Below, piece after piece: positions 63,424 through 64,000 of a stretch of DNA of 64,000 nt; the first letter of the stretch is position 1; each line of letters starts with the position of its first letter. Source of the stretch: Citrus sinensis (lineage: Eukaryota > Streptophyta > Magnoliopsida > Sapindales > Rutaceae); contig NC_068556.1 in assembly GCF_022201045.2 (NCBI RefSeq), forward strand, positions 3,016,001-3,080,000, read 5' to 3'. The position numbers and the translations under genes are program-made. Below the pieces are notes generated by a model that worked only from the letters and a program-made list of their open reading frames with translations, was not told the origin of the DNA and did not search any database.

Positions 63424-64000
63424 AACAAGCTTATATAAAATACCCTATGGCCGTCTATATACAAATAAATATAACAGAAAAAGATATAGATACATGTGCC
63501 TTAATAGACACTGGTAGTGAAATAACAATTATGAAATCCTTTTTATCCAATCAATGGAAATCAAATGGAAAATTAAAAATTATTGGAATAACAGGAGATA
63601 AACAACGAGTAAATCAATCTTTACTAAATTTTGAAATATTATTAGGAAGTAAAATCGTACGTATTAATTAAATATTCCAATATAACCAAATGGATTGTGA
63701 TATACTCTTAGGAAATGATTTTATACAACAGTTCCAATATTATCAACAAACAACCTATAAGATCACCCTAAAAACACCTTGCAATCATATTTTTCGTATA
63801 CCTCGAGAATTTAAACCTTACAGAGTTCAGCCAGCTCAGCGTGGTGATAAGTTTATTTATGAAAAATATTATTTAATCCAAAAAGGACAAAGTTATAATA
63901 TACAATTAGAAACAATAAAGTCACAACTTGAACAAGTTTATAAAGATAACCCATTAGCATTATGGAAACCAGACCACCCTAGAGCACAAATAGAATTGAT
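63417..64000 (+). pseudogene. Endogenous caulimovirid: polymerase ORF, protease part (truncated by window)
   Basis: An ATG at 63417 overlaps the previous stop (ATGTTAA). The frame has one in-frame stop at 63669-63671 and otherwise runs to the window edge. It starts with a retropepsin-like domain: ALIDTGSEITIM with DTG at 63507-63515, and DILLGNDFI near 63699. The last 40 or so residues (NPLALWKPDHPRAQIELI) resemble the linker just before reverse transcriptase in Caulimoviridae, so reverse transcriptase and RNase H should follow beyond 64000. The stop lies between the two protease motifs, so this copy would not make a working enzyme. Confidence 0.75.

Overview
The window is nuclear DNA of a dicot flowering plant, most likely a woody rosid such as Citrus; the species cannot be proved from the sequence alone. 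The evidence is the set of plant-only gene families (EMF1, tocopherol cyclase, IRX9H, NPF transporter, gulonolactone oxidase-like), GT-AG introns of 80-900 bp, long AT-rich intergenic DNA with many mono- and dinucleotide runs, hAT-type transposons and a decayed caulimovirid insertion.

Layout: a TCX5/6-like CXC-domain (CPP family) gene on the minus strand (1220-6556). About 10 kb of AT-rich intergenic DNA. An EMBRYONIC FLOWER 1 gene on the plus strand (CDS 18086-23129, with a long 5' UTR intron). An L-gulonolactone oxidase-like gene (minus, 26887-29835). A 727-bp non-autonomous hAT element (31327-32053) followed by a 187-bp tandem duplication. An intronless ARM-repeat protein (minus, 34623-35609). 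The 12-exon EMC1 gene (minus, 36478-41896). A GT43 xylan synthesis gene like IRX9H (plus, 43946-46388). A tRNA-Ser(CGA) at 47491-47572 with a small membrane-protein ORF just downstream. Tocopherol cyclase VTE1 (plus, 50531-54390) converging on an NRT1/PTR (NPF1-like) transporter (minus, 54634-57463). A second hAT-like element (59270-60219). Finally, from 60472 to the right edge, an endogenous pararetrovirus of Caulimoviridae type, broken by in-frame stop codons and running out of the window.

The host genes are not an operon and their jobs are largely independent: cell-cycle and chromatin repression (TCX5/6-like, EMF1), ER membrane-protein insertion (EMC1), xylan backbone synthesis (IRX9H), vitamin E synthesis (VTE1), nitrate or peptide transport (NPF) and lactone oxidation (GULLO). 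Exon boundaries were worked out by hand from splice sites, reading phase and family conservation; every multi-exon model closes in frame.

The most notable items are: the viral insertion, with gene order VAP-like / coat protein with zinc knuckle / movement protein / protease, stop-start overlaps at the ORF junctions, and two separate DTG protease domains in consecutive ORFs; the cluster of six telo-boxes plus GA/CT repeats around the 5' end of EMF1, the kind of motif known to recruit the Polycomb machinery EMF1 belongs to; and an apparent GC-AG intron in VTE1.
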